Source: Paragonimus westermani
Lineage: Eukaryota; Platyhelminthes; Trematoda; Plagiorchiida; Troglotrematidae
Assembly (NCBI GenBank): GCA_008508345.1
Contig: QNGE01000835.1
Location: forward strand, 1-64,000
Length of the DNA stretch: 64,000 nucleotides
Direction of reading: 5' to 3'
Below the pieces are notes generated by a model. That model had not been told where the DNA came from and did not search any database. It worked only from the letters and a program-made list of their open reading frames with translations. The first letter of the stretch is position 1. The number at the start of each line of letters is the position of its first letter. Shown one piece after another: positions 58,780 through 64,000 of the stretch. Made by a program: the position numbers and the translations under genes.

Positions 58780-61700
58780 TATAATTAATAAGTACGCGAG
58801 CAGGCCAGAATCGTTTGTTTGTCCCTGGTTGACATATATGCATACAAACAAATGTGATTGTATACAGCGAGACGACGGGGCACAAAGATTCTTACAATCG
58901 TATGTACAATGTGAACTTGAAGTTTGAGAGGAATTTTACGCACAATACAATAGACAAACCGACGATCTCTCCGGGTCACTAAAAATTGTCTGCTAACTGC
59001 GTTACGAAATAGCTCATCTTCTTGTACGATAAATATTTCGATGCTAAAATTTGTTCACAAGGTTCCTTCGCTATTTGTTGTTTTGCACACCCTTGGAAGA
59101 TTGCCCGTTTCCCATGGTTCTTACCGACGACGTCGTTCTAGTAACATTCCCGTGGCGCGCACTCCGATCACAATATCCCATTCGCTTGCCGCCTCCCCAT
59201 TTTTAGTTCCGTGAGCCGCACTGATTAAGAGTAGCTCAACATTTACGGCGGTCTGTTGGGTCACAAGGAAGTTGAACTCACCTCAGGTGACTCACAGACT
59301 TTATAAACGTTTCCGTGAGCGATGACTGCGTTAGAGACTGTCCGATTACATCATCTGACCACGTGCTAACTTCTTTTATTCATTTGTTGGCTGTCCTGCC
59401 GAAGCATTTTTATCCACCGTTAAGACTTCCCCAGCTCTGCTATTACACATTTCCGCCGTATTATTGATAAATCAATCTATTCGTTCTCGCAATATTTTTG
59501 TATGGCACTTATCCTCATTGTTTTCTGTGATTTTCCCATTTCACGCATTCCACTAGGCCTTGCAATCGTCCGGATATTTCTCCCAAAACCCCATAGTGCA
59601 TTTCCACCTAATAGATGCAGATAGTGCGGCGCGACATCATTTCGCAGCCTGTTACACCTTCGTATTTGGTTCACTGGATACTTGGTGACGTAGCAGCAGC
59701 GGTCGAACACTTCTTTGAGCGGACTCCCTGGTAAAGACCCTTAGGGAACTTGGAGGCGTCCAGCGTTTCATACGTGGGAAAATTGAGCAGAAAAATGCAC
59801 CATGGATTGTTTGTCAACATGGAACTATTCAGCTGTTGAAGTTTATGTACAAACCTCTGAGCGTTCGAAGCTGGGGACGGACACCTCGGAACGGCTGTGA
59901 TTGGATATGATTCCTGCCAGTATGTATCCTTGACAGCTCTCGAACTACCTTTGCTAAAATGGGGAACAAAATCGGGCAAAGATATCTAACCGAGTTTATG
60001 TACGACGTTTCCATACCTAGCGATGATACAACAGATAATACAGTGCAGTAACAGCTAGGAGCGCCATTGGACAAATGTGTACCCGAATTGACCAACCGGC
60101 GAATTGGCGCAGCATTCTCGAGGTGCATGACAGACGACGTTCTAGACGCAGGTAGCTAAACCACACAAATAGGATGATGAATCTATAAAGTAAGAGAGAC
60201 AATGTGCTATGATTCTCTGTTGTGTGTCACCAGCGCATTGCCTGACCAACCCGAGACGGTGATCCCTGGGATTGGCGAACCACTAAAAAGCTGCCTACTT
60301 TACGTGGACTCAAACTTTCCGACACCAAATTCTCGGTGGAGGCTGACTTCAACGTTTACTTCATCTTCCTTTCATCAAGTTGTTTCACCAGACCGGCAAA
60401 CTAATGCGATAATTTTTGCCAGTTACAACTGCGTTACCATCCAGAGCGATAAGCCGCGAACACATGAACATGGTCTTAAGTGGCAGTTCGGGTGAGTTTT
60501 GTCTTGGCAGACCTGGCGAAGTTCCGTGTCAGCTTGGACCTTTGGCTGAAATTAGGGAGCACATACTAGTAAATTACGTGATATTCCTTCATATTCACAG
60601 AAACCACGTAAGAGCTAACTTGCTTCATAACTTCTGACGTGTGGCGTTAACTTTTAAAGAAAATTAATAAACCTCCACAGCAACCAGATGCTTCTGAGAC
60701 AGTGGCGCACAGCTCGTAACATCACAGTGTCCCGCAGGACATGGCCAGTCATGCAAGATCGAAATTGTTATGTCTACATTACGCATTGAAGTGAGAGTTG
60801 AAGTAATGTAAGAGGAACCTCGTGTATCCTGGCCGAGTCAACATGAAAGTGCACTCCATCTAACAATGAGTAGAGTTTACAGCGGGCGGATCGATGAATC
60901 AATAACAAGCCAATGAGGGAAGGGCAAAGAATGTCTGGGCAGGCTAGCCATGGTGCGCACGTGAACTTTGCAACTGGCAACCGTGCAACGGGAAGGTCCA
61001 CGTGAGTGAATGATCGTGTGTGCATGTGTGTGCAAGCAAATGCATAAAAGTGACATGGACGGACCGTACAGAACTGATTTTGATGATGAATATCAGAGCA
61101 CATACTTCGGTTAGGCATCATCCATCATTCAGGTGTGGTCACTGTTGCACGCGGAATCTCCTGATGGTTCGAGGTAACGTGATATTTACCACGTTTCAAG
61201 CAAGGCAGCGATTTCAGATGGTTGTTTAGTGCTTCGCGGTAAAGATCTCGCTTCGGACCTGTGCGATAGAAATATGTTCACATAATTGCGTCAGAACAGG
61301 TATATCACTAATTCTCAGTCGCACCATAGCGTACCACTGAAACAGAAGCGGGCACACTACTCGGGTCATGCGAATTCTCCTACATACTGTTTTCGTCGTA
61401 TAATGATTCTCAGGCTCTCCAGCGTCTCTTGGGAGAGGTTTTACATAAAGCGAACTTTGTGCAGACTCAATTCGATGACTTTCTACTTGCCAACGAATTA
61501 ATGGTATGGCAGCGAGTACACCGTTGCAAAGTTTTGCGAGTGTTCGAAAGGTGTGGAGATAGTAGTAATGGTCTACCTTTCAACGTGGACCTCAATAAAA
61601 CCCCCTGTTAAGGGGAAAAAACACGCTTGCAAAGAGAGGTCCGACGTTGTTACTCCATCAGCCAATTTGCTGAGGGGTGGAACAAACAACCTCGCCCACA

Positions 61701-62397
61701 AACATTGTCGCTTCAAAGCAGGGTAAATTTCATGGTCAACTACACCCGTATGCCAGAGCTGGTTACATTGCAACCAAGGGAGGATTTGTGAGGTATCAGA
61801 GCGCAACAGTAGAACCGGTAACCGTATCGCCTCGTAAGTGTGGCCTGTATGCATTTTTCATGAAATACCAGATAAATCCAGGCTGAGAAATCGCATTTTG
61901 CATTTTGGACTGCGAAAAGTCAGCGGATACACTACAGTATTCCGTGGACAGAATATTGATTAAAATTGCTGCTGGCACTGTATAGTTTCTTTACGAATGC
62001 TCGAAGAGAAAACTTCATCTGACTCTCTAGTTGCTGCCGGCAGTGTGTAGCGTCACCTCACCGATTTGACACAATATTCATCTAACACAGCACTTCCGGA
62101 ATCCACTCATTACCGCTGAGTCTTATCTGTCAAGGTATTTTCTACAGGGTTAATTCATACAATGCAGTGGTTCCTGGCGAGATCCACCACAGAACTCTCA
62201 AAGGAGCAGCATCTGGTCTGGCAGAACTCCTTTAAGAGCCGTTTAAGCAGACAAAACAGACTGACATTCTCCCTAGCGCAAGGAAGGAAGCGACGGCCAC
62301 ACTTATGTTTAAAGCAGGCGACCGGCACCCTCCAGCCAGCTGTCAGTCAAACATCCTCATTAGCATTCCTTACAAGTGAGGATACATAGCAATCACC
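58780..62397. other. Spacer of the large inverted repeat
   Basis: 3.6 kb between the arms. Open frames up to 115 codons are not recognised, and no transposase, integrase or polymerase motif is visible. Confidence 0.5.
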
Positions 62398-63300
62398 GGC
62401 ATTCATATTTCGTGTCCACTGTTTACTGCGTATAACTGGAGAACGTCATTCTACCTCAAAGACCTTCCGGACAATACATCTAGCAACGCCATTCTGCACG
62501 CCAGGGACCTGGAAATTCGGTATGTCACTGACCCCAGTGCACTAGAGATGGATCTTGACACGATTAAGTGCCTGTCGGACGATCGGAGTCTCTCGGTGAA
62601 TAACAATGGGTGCGCACACATCGCTCTATGGAAATTCGGGGGTGGCTTTGTGATTCACAGCGCGTTCAGCACAGCAAATATCATGAAGGTCGGCCTGAGG
62701 AAAGATCTGGGCATCTGGTCGTCGCCTAACACAGCTCTCGCGTGCCACCGTGAAATGGTGGCAGAAAAGGGATTTGCTGCTCTTAAGGTGGTCGAGCGCA
62801 CTTTTCCCCGTACAGACAAGAAGGCGTTTCAAATGTTTTACGGAGTTCATGTAAGACCGCTCCTCGAGTATGCCAATCAAGTCGTGTAAACCAGCCTGAA
62901 AAGTGACATATTAGCTGTTAAGCGATGTCCAGCTCGTGGTCACCAACCTAGTCACGGGCTAAAAAATGTCACGTACGAGTTTCGTGTTGTAATCCTTGAT
63001 TTGTATCCACCGGAATTTCGGCCACTTCGCAGTGATTTAATTTTTACACACCGTTCTAGAGTAGATCTCGTGGGACAGTTCTTCATTGTGGAGATTGATT
63101 ATGGCCGGCGGGGACATGACGGAAAACTTTTCAAGCTCCGTCCTCGAAACTTCCTAAGGCAGGAGTTCTTTTCTTATCGGGGTATAAACCCCTGAAACAG
63201 CCTCCATTCGGAGGGCGTTGGCAGCGCCTCTAGATACCGCTTTGAAGCACCACGTGGTTCGCACCCAATTTAACATTCACTGTGCAAGTAATCTGACTCT
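62398..63300 (+). pseudogene. CR1-like LINE C-terminus in right arm of large inverted repeat
   Basis: Plus-strand mirror of 57880-58779 with matching reading frames and stops: RDLEIRYVTDPSALEMD, KDLGIWSSPNTALACHREM, HVRPLLEYANQVV stop, then DLYPPEFRPLRSDLIFTH and RNFLRQEFFSYRGINP stop. Because both copies share the same truncation point and the same stops, they arose by duplication of one decayed copy, not by two insertions. Confidence 0.78.
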
Positions 63301-64000
63301 TTTCCCGGTATTTACTGTGATCCCCGAAACTGGTGTTACACCCTGTTCTCAGTTATTGCCTTGCACATCAACAGACTCCCGCTTGACACTGAACGAGTAA
63401 AACTGACTGGATTAAGGCACAATCAGCCAGTACGTCCATCTCGTGTTATGAGTAGAACTCGTTGAAATCGCATGTGTGCACCGGAATTTCGATAACATCA
63501 TGTAGATTTTGACAATGAGTGGAACCATCGTTTCGTATAAATCCATAGTCAGACGTGTGTGGTCGATATTGCCAGTCACTGATCCTGACCATTTTCGTCG
63601 CCGAAATTTCCGAACACATAACGAGAGAAATTTGCAGATTTCCTTGAAAACAGAAACTCATCAGAGCTCCTCATTGTGTTCCCTCAAATGATATCTCTGA
63701 CGTTCTTGGAGACAATCACGTAGAAAACGGGTGAAGGAGATTCAGTCGTGGTGTGCCATATGGATTTTCATGGAGCCTCCGATTCTCTCAGCCGTAGACA
63801 TTTTGACTGGAAGTTAGGATAAGCTGAATTCTCCCCTAATATTTGTAGGTGGATCCGGACAATTTTAGACGAAAGATCGTGCACAGTGACAGTAATAGGA
63901 GTACTGTGGGACAAAGGTCCTCCATTGAATGGAGTACCTCCTGCGCTTCCTGGGAAATATAAGTGACTCAACCGACAACCTAGTCTCTGCATTGTATCTG
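62398..64000. repeat. Large inverted repeat, right arm (runs off window)
   Basis: Partner of 57179-58779, still matching at the last base of the window. The 3.6 kb between the arms (58780-62397) contains no recognised gene. Confidence 0.9.

Noticed and set aside
58288..58851. 187-codon minus-strand frame as a host gene
   Set aside because: Matches the thumb region of CR1-like LINE proteins and ends in a premature stop; its first residues come from unrelated flank.

Overview
The window looks like digenean trematode (fluke) nuclear DNA. The host gene has short exons, GT-AG introns and metazoan-style architecture. Most of the rest is decayed non-LTR retrotransposons, a Penelope-like element, tRNA-like SINE-type repeats and one well-preserved Ty3/gypsy element, a mix familiar from fluke genomes. 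I cannot resolve genus or species. No bacterial features, rRNA or CRISPR arrays are visible.

Only one host protein-coding gene is convincing: a complete GTP-dependent phosphoenolpyruvate carboxykinase (PEPCK) on the minus strand. It has six coding exons between 47615 (ATG) and 40725 (stop), joining in phase to 635 residues. All five introns are GT-AG, and a probable extra intron lies in the 5' UTR. In flukes PEPCK feeds cytosolic oxaloacetate for malate dismutation, so this is probably a core energy-metabolism gene.

Layout. 1-16060: almost gene-free, with scattered repeats: a ~160 bp dispersed family, divergent tRNA-like pairs at 2935-3340 and 7420-7790, a Penelope-type terminal repeat at 5000-5098, and a perfect palindrome next to an ambiguous base at 10996. 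16070-21620: a plus-strand RTE-like LINE relic split by a Ty3/gypsy element (16443-20576) with short LTRs, a 5 bp target duplication and one uninterrupted gag-pol frame. 21630-29590: gene-poor, with a large GAT microsatellite. 29590-30710: two Penelope-like fragments in opposite orientation. 32340-35340: a SINE-type repeat, a decayed CR1-like LINE and two hammerhead-like motifs. 40725-47655: PEPCK. 48690-54710: repeat relics and a minus-strand CR1-like RT relic. 55074-55291: an inverted pair of Penelope-type terminal repeats. 55860-64000: LINE 3' ends, a 554 bp tandem duplication, and a very similar inverted repeat (arms >=1.6 kb) running off the right edge.

The most notable items are the nested Ty3-in-LINE insertion, the inverted Penelope fragments, the recurring CTGnnGA / stem / GAAA(C) modules that resemble hammerhead cores, and the large inverted repeat at the right end. 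I did not find a clearly new multi-gene system.
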